NCBI RefSeq assembly: GCF_016863635.1
Contig: NZ_BOPG01000033.1
Coordinates: forward strand, 124,001-188,000
DNA: 64,000 nucleotides
Reading direction: 5' to 3'
Source of the DNA: Virgisporangium aurantiacum
GTDB lineage: Bacteria > Actinomycetota > Actinomycetes > Mycobacteriales > Micromonosporaceae
Shown: in pieces, positions 1 through 7,381 of the stretch
How positions within the stretch are numbered: position 1 is the first letter of the stretch
Layout of the letters: each line of letters opens with the position of its first letter
Made by a program: the position numbers and the translations under genes
Notes under the pieces: generated by a model
The model's input: only the letters and a program-made list of their open reading frames with translations
Databases searched by the model: none
Told to the model about the DNA's origin: nothing

Positions 1-999
1 CAGAGCGAACGCAATGCGATGCGGAACCTGGGCAACCGGGCCGGCGGGTTCAACTACGTCTTCAGCAAGCTGGACCATGAGCCGCTGCCGCTGTTCGCCG
101 AGCAGGACCTGTACGTCGACTTCAAGGAGAACCCGGAGGGCCCGAGCGGCGTCAACCTGCTGAGGCTGATGTGCGGCATGCGGGGGATCACGCTGGCGCC
201 GGAGGCGGTGGTGCTGGCGCAGCGGGTCGACGAGGACGCGAAGCAGGCGATGGTGCAGATCCGTGGCGCGATCGAGGCCGGAAACGCGGGCACGCTCCTG
301 ACGATGGGCACGTCCGACCGCCCGGCGATGCTGGCGTCGCCCGGCCCGATCCTGGCGGCCGCGCACGGTCTGATCCGGCTGGGCAGCTACGAGAAGGCGC
401 GGCAGGTGCTCGCGCGGGCGGGCACGTTCTTTCCGGGGTCGTTCCGCGCGCGGCAGTTGGAGGGCCTGGTACTGCGCCGCCTCGGTCGCTACCAGGACGC
501 GATCGACGTGATGTCGGAACTCAAGGCCGCCGGCCACAACGACCCCGAGACCCTCGGCATCCTCGCGGCCGCCTGGGACGGCCGGTACCGGGAGACCGGC
601 AAGACGCTGCACCTCCGCAAGTCGCGCGACTTGTACCTGACCGCGTTCCAAGGCGATCCCATGGACTACTACACGGGCATCAACGCGGCGTCGAAGTCGC
701 TGTTCCTCGGCGAAACGGACCTCGCCGACTCGCTGGCGAACGAGGTGTTCCCCCTGGTGTCGAACGGGGGCGACAGCGCCAACATGTGGCCCGCCTGCAC
801 CCTGGGCGAGGTGTATCTCCTGCAGCGCAAGATCGACCTGGCGGCGGCGCAGTACCAGAAGGTCGTCGACAGGCACCCGACCGCGGTGGGAGACCTGATG
901 GGAACGGGCGAGCAGGCCCGGCGGATCTGTACGACGCTGGAGCTGTCGCCGGAGGAAACGGCCCGGGTGATGGCGCCGTTCGCCCTCCTCACCGAGTGA
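1..999 (+). CDS. TPR-type protein, 5'-truncated by window edge
   Basis: The reading frame is open from base 1, and the ATG at 19 is probably internal, so only the C-terminal ~333 residues are present. The protein is helical. Around residues 115-300 it has TPR-like pairs (LGSYEKARQVLARAG, LGRYQDAIDVM, KIDLAAAQYQKVV). The N-terminal part (FNYVFSKLDHEPLPLFAEQD) resembles the MAP3K TRAFs-binding/DUF4071 helical region that accompanies TIR or caspase-like domains in bacteria. That is a recollection of the family, not a proof, and any N-terminal effector domain lies outside the window. The next gene begins about 37 bp downstream but appears to have its own promoter, so co-transcription is uncertain. 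Confidence 0.7.
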   Translation, partial: QSERNAMRNLGNRAGGFNYVFSKLDHEPLPLFAEQDLYVDFKENPEGPSGVNLLRLMCGMRGITLAPEAVVLAQRVDEDAKQAMVQIRGAIEAGNAGTLLTMGTSDRPAMLASPGPILAAAHGLIRLGSYEKARQVLARAGTFFPGSFRARQLEGLVLRRLGRYQDAIDVMSELKAAGHNDPETLGILAAAWDGRYRETGKTLHLRKSRDLYLTAFQGDPMDYYTGINAASKSLFLGETDLADSLANEVFPLVSNGGDSANMWPACTLGEVYLLQRKIDLAAAQYQKVVDRHPTAVGDLMGTGEQARRICTTLELSPEETARVMAPFALLTE

Positions 1000-1023
1000 C
1001 GCGTGCCGGCCTGGCGCGCCGAC

Positions 1024-1029
1024 TACAGT
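1024..1029 (+). promoter_or_regulatory. Putative -10 element of leaderless tenA-like gene
   Basis: TACAGT ends 6 nt before the GTG at 1036, the spacing typical of actinobacterial leaderless transcripts. This favours 1036 over the in-frame GTG at 1003. Confidence 0.45.
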
Positions 1030-1035
1030 GACCGC

Positions 1036-1659
1036 GTGAGCCTCGCCCGGTCGCTCTGGCACGCGAACGCCGATCTGGCCGCCGCCGCGCTCGCCCATCC
1101 GTTCGTGCGCGGCATCGCCGACGGGAGCCTGGGCCGCGACCGGTTCGCCGGGTACGTCGCGCAGGACGCCTACTTCCTCGAGTCCTTCGCCCGCGCGTAC
1201 GCGTTGGCGATCGCGCACAGCCCCGACCGCGCCGGTCTCGACGCCTTCGCCGACCTGCTCGACGGGGTGCGGGCCGAGCTGCGGCTGCACGCGTCGTACG
1301 CGGAGAAGTGGGGGATCGACCTCGGCACGGTGTCGCCGGGCCCGGCGACGTCGGCGTACACCGACTTCCTGCTCGCCACCGCCTCGCTCGGCGGTGTGGG
1401 CCTGACGTGCGCCGCGATGACACCGTGCATGCAGCTGTACGCGTACCTGGGTCGGCAACTCGCGGCCGGCCCGGTCGACGGGCGGTACGCGGAGTGGGTC
1501 ACCACCTATGCCGACCCGGGGTTCGAGTCGCTGGCCGCGACGTTGGAGCGCCTGCTCGACACGTACGCCGACGGCGACGGCCCCGCAGTCGTGTACCGCC
1601 GCGCGATGCGGCTGGAGGTCGCTTTCTTCGACGCCGCGTACCGGTCTCCGGCGGGTTGA
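1036..1659 (+). CDS. TenA/thiaminase-II family protein
   Basis: A 207-residue all-helical protein of the TenA/THI-4/PqqC fold, the usual length for TenA. The family hydrolyses thiamin or salvages aminopyrimidine breakdown products in the cytosol. Visible signatures are FAGYVAQDAYFLESFARAYA in the N-terminal half, the cysteine motif MTPCMQLYAYLG that holds the usual nucleophile, and the C-terminal acidic/aromatic motif EVAFFDAAY. The GTG at 1036 is preferred because a TACAGT box lies 6 nt upstream; GTG 1003 would add 11 residues. The stop codon is embedded in the -35 of the next promoter. No other thiamin gene or TPP riboswitch is seen nearby, so its physiological substrate is uncertain. Confidence 0.85.
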   Translation: MSLARSLWHANADLAAAALAHPFVRGIADGSLGRDRFAGYVAQDAYFLESFARAYALAIAHSPDRAGLDAFADLLDGVRAELRLHASYAEKWGIDLGTVSPGPATSAYTDFLLATASLGGVGLTCAAMTPCMQLYAYLGRQLAAGPVDGRYAEWVTTYADPGFESLAATLERLLDTYADGDGPAVVYRRAMRLEVAFFDAAYRSPAG

Positions 1660-1685
1660 CACGGGAAAGCCGCTGCGGCTAATTT
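1656..1685 (+). promoter_or_regulatory. Sigma70-like promoter of aminotransferase 1
   Basis: TTGACA at 1656-1661, an 18-bp spacer, then TAATTT at 1680-1685. The -35 overlaps the stop codon of the TenA-like gene. The -10 runs into inverted-repeat site A (1681-1702), so a bound protein would block the promoter. Confidence 0.6.
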
Positions 1686-1702
1686 CGGCCCGGACCTAAA
1701 TT
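1681..1702. promoter_or_regulatory. Operator-like inverted repeat, site A
   Basis: A 22-bp imperfect palindrome with outer arms AATTT/AAATT and centre CGGCCCGGACC. It overlaps the -10 of the aminotransferase promoter. It shares the core TTT-N-GG-Y-C-CG-GACC-N-AAA with site E at 14138-14159, and more loosely with sites B, C and D in the same locus. Confidence 0.6.
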
Positions 1703-1715
1703 GGGTGGGGGTGGC

Positions 1716-2957
1716 ATGACGCTCGCGCGAGACGGTGGCACGCCGGTGCGCGGCACCGCCTTCCCGACCTATGCCGACGCCTCCGGCCGCACGTTCGGCG
1801 CCGAGGAGGCCGCCGCGCTCGCCGAGGTCATCGGTCGCGGCACGCTGTGGCGGGTCGGCGGTGTCGAGGTCGCGGCCCTGGAGGAGGAGTTCGCGGCGTA
1901 CCTGGGCAGCGCGCACGCGGTCGCGAGCACGTCGGGCACCGCGGCGTTGCACCTCGCGGTGGCGGCCGTGAACCCGGAGCCCGGCGACGAGATCATCGTG
2001 CCGCCGATCACCGACTTCGGCACGGTGATCGCGGTGCTCGCGGCCGGCGCGGTGCCGGTCTTCGCCGACGTCGACCCGGTGACCGGATGCCTCACCGCCG
2101 CCACCGTCGACGAGAAGATCACCGACCGCACCCGGGCCGTCATCGTGGTGCACCTCTTCGGCGGCCCGGCGCCGGTCGACGAGATCGTCGGCGTCTGCCG
2201 GCCGATGGCGATCCGCGTGATCGAGGACTGCGCGCAGGCGTACCTCACCGTTCCCGACGGCGGCACCACGTTCGCCGGCACCCGGGGCGACATCGGCTGC
2301 TTCAGCCTCCAGCAGTCCAAGCACATCAGCGCCGGCGACGGCGGGCTCACCGTCACCGCCGACGCCGGCCTCGTCCGGCGGATGCGCCTCTTCGCCGACA
2401 AGGGCTGGCCGCGCGACGGCGGGCAGCGGACGCACCTGTTCCTCGGCCTCAACTACCGGATGACCGAGCTGGTCGGCGCGGTCGCGCGGGTCCAGCTCAC
2501 GCGTCTCAAGGGCGTCGTGGACGCCCGCAGAGCGGTCGCCCGCCGGCTGGTCGACGAGCTGGGGGACCTGCCGGGCCTGCGGCTGCCGGAACCACGGATC
2601 GTCGACCGGCACAGCTTCTGGCTCTTCCCGTTCCTGGTGGACGGCAACAACAAGGATTTCGGCGCCGCCCTCGCCGCCGAGGGGCTGCCGGTGACCGCGG
2701 GCTACCTCGACCGTCCCGTGCACCTCGTGCCGGCGCTCACCGAGCGGCGCACGTTCGGCACCTCCGGCTTCCCGCTCACGTCGCCGCCGGCGAGCCGGGA
2801 GATGCGGTACGCGCGCGGCGACTGCCCGGTGGCCGAGCGCATGATCGACGAGACCCTGCTGGTGCTGGCGTGCAACGAGCGGTTCACCGATGACGACGTC
2901 GCCGATCTGGTCGAGGGAGTCGCGAAGGTCCAGGCCGCGGTCACGAAAGATCGGTGA
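1716..2957 (+). CDS. DegT/DnrJ/EryC1/StrS-family PLP aminotransferase 1
   Basis: A 413-residue fold-type I aminotransferase of the sugar aminotransferase family, which transaminates keto groups of sugars or cyclitols using Glu or Gln. Landmarks are STSGTAALHL at 71-80, the cofactor Asp in VIEDCAQAY (~168-176), and the Schiff-base Lys202 in LQQSKHIS. The DGGTPVR N-terminus is typical of this group, as in aminotransferase 2 of the locus. ATG 1716 has a G-rich Shine-Dalgarno; a TTG at 1701 is in frame but lies inside the operator. Its 3' end converges on the lyase gene. The presence of two such enzymes beside lyases and an importer suggests amine exchange in catabolism of an amino or keto sugar/cyclitol; the substrate is unknown. 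Confidence 0.88.
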   Translation: MTLARDGGTPVRGTAFPTYADASGRTFGAEEAAALAEVIGRGTLWRVGGVEVAALEEEFAAYLGSAHAVASTSGTAALHLAVAAVNPEPGDEIIVPPITDFGTVIAVLAAGAVPVFADVDPVTGCLTAATVDEKITDRTRAVIVVHLFGGPAPVDEIVGVCRPMAIRVIEDCAQAYLTVPDGGTTFAGTRGDIGCFSLQQSKHISAGDGGLTVTADAGLVRRMRLFADKGWPRDGGQRTHLFLGLNYRMTELVGAVARVQLTRLKGVVDARRAVARRLVDELGDLPGLRLPEPRIVDRHSFWLFPFLVDGNNKDFGAALAAEGLPVTAGYLDRPVHLVPALTERRTFGTSGFPLTSPPASREMRYARGDCPVAERMIDETLLVLACNERFTDDDVADLVEGVAKVQAAVTKDR

Positions 2958-3843
2958 CGACGCGCAGCACCGTCTCCCGGTCGCCGTCCGGCAGGGGAGG
3001 GCCGTGCCGGTCGTGCGCGTGATCGTCGGGGATCCGCCCCTCCGCCGCCGCGATCCACAGCATCCGCTGCACGTAGCCCTCCATCGGCTCGGTGAACGTC
3101 ACCTTTGCCAGCCGGTCGAGCCGCGCCGACGCCGGCACGAACCGGGCGTGGTCACCGTTCGCGTAGGCGTCGAGCACCTCGGCGGTCACCGGAACGGCCG
3201 CGGCGGCGAGCCCGACCAGCGCCGCCTCCGCGCCCCACATCAGCGAGGGGCCGAACATGCGGTCCTCGCCGGTGACGGCCAGCCGACCGGCGGCGTTGGT
3301 CGCCGCGATCGCCTCCTGGCACGCGATCGCGTCGGACAGCAGCGCGACCTTCAGCCCGGCGACGCCCGGGTGGTCGAGCAGTTCGGCCCGCACCGCGGCC
3401 GGGTACGGCCGGGTGTAGAGGTCGAACGCCAGCAGCGGGAGCCCGGCCGCGCGCCACAGCGCGTCGTGGTGGGCGAGCGGGTCGGTGCCGTCGGGCGCGA
3501 ACACCAGGAGGCCGTCGGCGCCGAGGGCTGCCGCGCGCTCGGCCTGCCGCTCGGCCGCCGGGCCGTCGCCGCTCGTTCCCACCAGCACCGGGACGCCCGT
3601 GTACACGGCAAGGCGGACCACCTCGTCGCGGACGGGCGGGTCGAGGTACGGCCCGCGCCCGGTGTGCGCCAGCACCGCCAGGGCGTGCGCGCCGTCGGCC
3701 ACCAGCGAGCGCAGGTAGTGGTCGAGCACCGCGGGGTCGACCCGGCCGGCCCGGTCCATCGGGGTGGCGGCGGCCGGCACCAGCCGCCACCGCAGGCGGT
3801 CGCGGAGCGCCGCGGCCCGCGCGTGGAGCGTCCCAGGTTGCAT
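2941..3843 (-). CDS. Dihydrodipicolinate synthase/N-acetylneuraminate lyase family protein 1
   Basis: A 300-residue class I aldolase-type TIM barrel, the usual DHDPS length. The Schiff-base lysine is Lys165 in VAGLKVAL and the conserved tyrosine is Tyr143 in FDLYTRPY. Family members condense or cleave pyruvate-derived keto acids, so in this catabolic setting a lyase or dehydratase acting on a 2-keto-3-deoxy acid is likely. The substrate-binding G-T-S-G region is GTSGDGPAAER. ATG 3843 is used; extending upstream would run into the operator. The 3' end overlaps that of aminotransferase 1 by 17 bp. It is divergent from the regulator gene across a 51-bp gap that holds site B, so both are probably under the same operator. 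It is not the housekeeping dapA, as no lysine genes are nearby. Confidence 0.85.
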   Translation of the reverse strand: MQPGTLHARAAALRDRLRWRLVPAAATPMDRAGRVDPAVLDHYLRSLVADGAHALAVLAHTGRGPYLDPPVRDEVVRLAVYTGVPVLVGTSGDGPAAERQAERAAALGADGLLVFAPDGTDPLAHHDALWRAAGLPLLAFDLYTRPYPAAVRAELLDHPGVAGLKVALLSDAIACQEAIAATNAAGRLAVTGEDRMFGPSLMWGAEAALVGLAAAAVPVTAEVLDAYANGDHARFVPASARLDRLAKVTFTEPMEGYVQRMLWIAAAEGRIPDDHAHDRHGPPLPDGDRETVLRVVTDLS

Positions 3844-3864
3844 TGTGCCCGTCCTGCCGTTCAG

Positions 3865-3887
3865 CTTTACCGGACCCGACCGTAACC
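3865..3887. promoter_or_regulatory. Operator-like inverted repeat, site B
   Basis: CTTTACCGGACCCGACC followed by GTAACC lies between the divergent lyase and regulator genes. The right half GACCGTAACC is identical to that of site C, while the left half is diverged. It overlaps the TAACCT box of the leaderless regulator gene, consistent with autoregulation. Confidence 0.45.
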
Positions 3888-3894
3888 TGTGCTG

Positions 3895-5133
3895 GTGGGT
3901 ATCGAGATCGGGGTGGTGGGTCCGCACGATCTGGTCGACGACGTCGCCGCGATCTGCGAGGAGCAGCCGGGCGTGGTGGCGCACCGGCTCGACTACGACC
4001 ACGAGTCACAGGCCGTCGGGCTCGTCGAGGCGCGGGCCGGCACGGTGGAGGCGTGGCTGTTCACCGGCGTCGTCCCCTACACGCTGGCCGCCGAGGCCGG
4101 TGTCCTCACCCGGCCGGCCACCTTCGTCGACTACACCGGCGCGACGCTGCTGCAGGCGATGGTGCGGCTGTTGCGCGACGGGCACGACGTCAGTCGCATG
4201 TCCATCGACACGGTGCCGTCCGCCGACGTGTCCACCACCCTGCGCGAGGCCGGGGTGCCGACGGCCGGGGTGCGGACCCTGTCGTACCAGAGCGGGGTGG
4301 AGTCGACCGACGTGGTCGAGTTCCACCGGCGGGCCCGGCGCGGCGCGCGCGGCACCGGGGTCGCGGTGACCTGCCTCCGGTCGGCGTACGAGGTGCTGTG
4401 CGCCGAGATGCCGGCGTTCCGGCTGGTGCCGTCGGCGTACTCGGTGCGCGTCGCCGTGCGGCAGCTCATGCTGCACGCCGACAACCAGGCCCAGGAGGAC
4501 GCCCAGGTCGTGCTCGGCCTCGTCGAGCTGCCCGGCGGCGACGACGGCCTGTCGAAGGAGGCGAACGCGCTCGCCGGCAGCGTGGCCCGCTACACCGGTG
4601 ACACGTACCTGCTGGTCACCACCCGCGGCCCGGTGCACGACGTCACGGGCGGGTTCACCTCGCTGCCGATGCTGCGCCGGCTGGCCGACCGCCACGAGGT
4701 GGTCCGGGTGGGGTTCGGGCTGGGTCGCAGTTCGGCCGAGGCCGAGACGCTGGCGCGGCGCGCGCTGGCCCGGGCCCGCCGCCTCGGTGACGTGGCGGCG
4801 GTGCTGTCGCTGCGCGGCGAGGCCGACGTGGTGCTGGAGTCGGCGGTGCCGCTGGCCAGCGACAAATCGGCCGCGGGGGAGACCCGCCTACCGGTACTGG
4901 CCCAACGCGTCGGCATCTCCGTGGCCACGCTGGAACGCCTGATCGCCGTGCAGCAGGCCGCCGGCACCGACCCCCTGACCACCCGCGAGGTGGCCACGCG
5001 CCTCCGCGTCCAACAACGCACCGCCCGAAGAATGCTCCACCGCCTCGAACTCGCCGGCCTAGCCGAACGCACGGGAAGCCTCCTCTCCGGCACCAGCGGC
5101 CGCCCGCTGACCGCCTACCGCATCACCCTCTAA
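3895..5133 (+). CDS. Winged-helix transcriptional regulator with large N-terminal sensor region
   Basis: A 412-residue protein of a family I cannot name. The first ~330 residues form alpha/beta repeats (GIEIGVVGPHDLVDDV, YTGATLLQAMVRLLRDG) that look like a ligand-binding region. The C-terminal ~75 residues form a helix-turn-helix with wing (LTTREVATRLRVQQRTARRMLHRLELAGL). It is the only regulator inside the 1.7-16.5 kb locus and starts on a shared operator, so it is the best candidate to bind sites A-E. GTG 3895 follows TAACCT by 6 nt, suggesting a leaderless mRNA; GTG 3889 is an in-frame alternative. Placing the DNA-binding domain at the C-terminus of so large a sensor is uncommon. Whether it is activator or repressor is unknown; site positions across -10 boxes favour repression. 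Confidence 0.75.
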   Translation: MGIEIGVVGPHDLVDDVAAICEEQPGVVAHRLDYDHESQAVGLVEARAGTVEAWLFTGVVPYTLAAEAGVLTRPATFVDYTGATLLQAMVRLLRDGHDVSRMSIDTVPSADVSTTLREAGVPTAGVRTLSYQSGVESTDVVEFHRRARRGARGTGVAVTCLRSAYEVLCAEMPAFRLVPSAYSVRVAVRQLMLHADNQAQEDAQVVLGLVELPGGDDGLSKEANALAGSVARYTGDTYLLVTTRGPVHDVTGGFTSLPMLRRLADRHEVVRVGFGLGRSSAEAETLARRALARARRLGDVAAVLSLRGEADVVLESAVPLASDKSAAGETRLPVLAQRVGISVATLERLIAVQQAAGTDPLTTREVATRLRVQQRTARRMLHRLELAGLAERTGSLLSGTSGRPLTAYRITL

Positions 5134-5154
5134 TCCCGTCCCCCGTCCCCCGTT

Positions 5155-5224
5155 GATCTTGCAGTTGTGGTGCCAGAGTCATCCGTGCTTGACCCGTTTT
5201 ATGGGGCACCACAACTGCAAGATC
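5155..5224. repeat. Long-armed palindromic repeat, copy 1
   Basis: GATCTTGCAGTTGTGGTGCC at 5155-5174 is perfectly complementary to 5205-5224, with a 30-nt loop. It sits between the converging ends of the regulator (5133) and lyase 2 (5233), where it could act as a bidirectional terminator. A second copy with nearly the same arms and an unrelated loop is at 62751-62823. Confidence 0.85.
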
Positions 5225-5232
5225 GACTCGGG

Positions 5233-6303
5233 CTAGGTGAGCCAGCGGTCGCGGTGGTCCGCTACGAAGGCGTCGTCGGCCAGGTGGGGGTAGGCGGCGA
5301 GGACGCGGTCGAGTTCGGTCAGCTGGCCGGGGGAGAGGTCCTCGGCGGGGTCGAGGCACCAGCGGCCGGCCAGTAGGCCCTGGCGACGGAGTACCTCGTG
5401 GATGCCCGGGATGCAGCCGTGGAAGTGGTTGGCGGCGTCGAAGATCGCCGCGTTGGCGTCGGTGAGGTGCCCGTCGAGGGTCAGCAGGCGGCGCAGAGCG
5501 GCGTCGTCGCCGGCCCGGGCCCGGCCGGCCTCCGCGAGCAGTTCCACCGCCCGGTGCACCCACACGGCCCACTGGCCGAGCAGGCCGCCGACGAAGGACA
5601 CCGCCACCGTGCGACCGTCGACCACCACCCGATGGGGGGCCACGAGGTCGGCCAGGATGTGGTCGTCGTTGCCGGTGTAGAGGGCCAGTTCGCCGGCGCG
5701 TCCGGAGCGGACCACGCCGTGCAGCACGTCGAGCGTGCGGTACCGGTCGAACGGGGCGACCTTGATGCCGACCACCGACTCGGTGGCGGCCAGCCGCGTC
5801 CAGAAGTCGCGGGACAGCTCGCGCCCGCCGACCGCCGGCTGCAGGTAGAACCCGACCACCGGCAGGACCTCGCCGACGACGCGGGCCCGCTCCAGCAGGT
5901 CGTGCTCGTCGAGGCCCGGGTGGGGCGGCAGCAGCACGAGGTGGTAGCCGAGCGAGGCGGCCAGTTCGGCCTCGGCGACGGCCTGCGCCGTCGGCCCGTA
6001 GACGCCGGCGACCAGCACCGTCCGGCGCCCATCGTCGGCGGCGTACTCGGCGGCGACCTCGGCGGCCAGCGCGAGCACCGGACGCAGCAGGCCCACACCC
6101 GGGTCGTGGATGGCGAACTGGGTGGTGTGGACGCCGACCGCCAGCCCACCGGCGCCGGCCTCGATGTAGTAGCGGCTCAACGCCCGCTGCCGCCGCTCGT
6201 CGAGCCGCCGGTCGGCGTCGAGGGCGAGGGGGTGGGCGGGGATGACGCAGCCGCGCGCGAACTCCGCCGGCACGCGCATCGCGTCGACGGCCGGGCTGGC
6301 CAT
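5233..6303 (-). CDS. Dihydrodipicolinate synthase/N-acetylneuraminate lyase family protein 2
   Basis: A 356-residue DHDPS-fold protein, ~55 residues longer than usual owing to a C-terminal helical extension (after ~295, with HLTDANAAIFDAANHFHGCIPG and following). Lys181 in VVGIKVAPF is the expected Schiff-base lysine and Tyr153 in GFYLQPA the expected tyrosine. The start is ATG 6303, one base overlapping the stop of the upstream epimerase gene, so the two are translationally coupled. It is distinct in sequence from lyase 1 in the same locus, suggesting two different aldol or dehydratase steps, or two substrates. The exact reaction is unknown. Confidence 0.82.
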   Translation of the reverse strand: MASPAVDAMRVPAEFARGCVIPAHPLALDADRRLDERRQRALSRYYIEAGAGGLAVGVHTTQFAIHDPGVGLLRPVLALAAEVAAEYAADDGRRTVLVAGVYGPTAQAVAEAELAASLGYHLVLLPPHPGLDEHDLLERARVVGEVLPVVGFYLQPAVGGRELSRDFWTRLAATESVVGIKVAPFDRYRTLDVLHGVVRSGRAGELALYTGNDDHILADLVAPHRVVVDGRTVAVSFVGGLLGQWAVWVHRAVELLAEAGRARAGDDAALRRLLTLDGHLTDANAAIFDAANHFHGCIPGIHEVLRRQGLLAGRWCLDPAEDLSPGQLTELDRVLAAYPHLADDAFVADHRDRWLT

Positions 6304-7319
6304 CAGAACTTCCCGTCGCGACGCTGGAAGCCGGTCGGCTTGCCCAGCAACGGGCCGCCGTCGGCGACCCACGCGGCGGTCCACTCCAGCAGTTGTCCCA
6401 CCGGCACGTCGGGATAGCCGAACGTCGCGTGGCAGCGCAGCGCGTTGGACAGCAACGCGGTCGGCGCCTCGGTTCCGGTGAACACCGGCTCGCGGCCGAG
6501 CAGCCGGCCGAACTCGGTCGCGACCGTGCGGACGGACAGGGTCTCCGGGCCGGTGACGTTCAGGACGAACGGGGGCACGTCGGCGTGCCGCAGCGCCCGC
6601 AGCGTCACCTCGTTGGCGTAGCCCTGCCACACCACGTTGACGTGTCCGGTGCTCAGGTCGACCGGCTTGCCGGCCTGCACCGCCGAGGCGATGTCGATCA
6701 GGACGCCGTACCGCAGCTCGACGGCGTAGTTCAGCCGGATCAGCGCGCTGGGCGTGCCCGCCCGGCCGGCGAGGTGGGTGATGACCCGCTCGCGGCCCAG
6801 GCAGGACATCGCGTACTCGCCCACCGGGCCGACCGGGGTGTCCTCGGTGCAGCCGCCGGAGGTCACCGGGACCAGCGGGTAGACGTTGCCGGTCGACAGC
6901 GCGACGAGGCGGGCGCCGCGGAACCGGTCGGCGACGCGGCCGGGCAGGTACGTGTTCGTGGCCCAGGTTGCCGCTTCCCGGCCGGTGCTGCCGAACTTGG
7001 AGCCGACCAGGAACACGACGTTGGCGGCGTCGGGCAGCCCGGCGAGCGCGTCGTCGTCGGTCACGTCGGCGCTGTGCACGTGCGCGCCCTCGGCCCGCAG
7101 CGCGTCGGCCAGCCCGGGTTCGGAGAACCGGGACACCGCGATCACCCGGGCACCGGTGCCGGCGGCGGCCACGCCCCGCAGGGCCAGCCGGACGAGGCTG
7201 GGGCCGAGCTTGCCGCCGGCCCCGAGTACCAGCAGGTCGCCGTCCAACGCACGGAGGTCCGCGACGAGGGCCTCCCGTGGCCGGGAAAGTCGCTCGTCGA
7301 GTTCGGCTAGCGATCGCAT
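6303..7319 (-). CDS. NAD-dependent epimerase/dehydratase-like protein
   Basis: A 338-residue extended SDR. The Rossmann motif is LLVLGAGGKLGPSLVRLA near residue 31, followed by acidic DVTDDDALAGL and a sugar-binding C-terminal half. Family members oxidise, epimerise or dehydrate nucleotide sugars or free sugars. The usual YxxxK is not intact: the equivalent stretch is EYAMSCLGRERV, with Cys at the lysine position, so catalysis may differ or the true motif is elsewhere. ATG 7319 follows a purine-rich site (GGAAGGGGACGG). It is the first gene of a two-gene operon with lyase 2, and inverted-repeat site C lies directly upstream. Confidence 0.78.
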   Translation of the reverse strand: MRSLAELDERLSRPREALVADLRALDGDLLVLGAGGKLGPSLVRLALRGVAAAGTGARVIAVSRFSEPGLADALRAEGAHVHSADVTDDDALAGLPDAANVVFLVGSKFGSTGREAATWATNTYLPGRVADRFRGARLVALSTGNVYPLVPVTSGGCTEDTPVGPVGEYAMSCLGRERVITHLAGRAGTPSALIRLNYAVELRYGVLIDIASAVQAGKPVDLSTGHVNVVWQGYANEVTLRALRHADVPPFVLNVTGPETLSVRTVATEFGRLLGREPVFTGTEAPTALLSNALRCHATFGYPDVPVGQLLEWTAAWVADGGPLLGKPTGFQRRDGKF

Positions 7320-7331
7320 CCGTCCCCTTCC

Positions 7332-7354
7332 GGTTAACGGTCCAGACCGTAACC
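7332..7354. promoter_or_regulatory. Operator-like inverted repeat, site C
   Basis: GGTTA-a-CGGTC, CA, GACCG-TAACC: ten-base arms, perfect except for one extra A on the left. It lies 13 bp upstream of the epimerase ATG. A TTGACT on the minus strand (7375-7370) 17 bp before the right arm could be the -35, placing the operator on the -10 as at sites A, D and E. Confidence 0.55.
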
Positions 7355-7381
7355 GGGTGCCGGCGGAGGAGTCAAGGAAGG

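Noticed and set aside
1000..1036. TPP riboswitch before the TenA-like gene
   Set aside because: Only 36 bp separate the genes and the transcript looks leaderless; no thi-box sequence is seen.
2941..3843. Housekeeping dapA
   Set aside because: No dap or ask genes nearby, a shared local operator and catabolic neighbours point to a specialised lyase.
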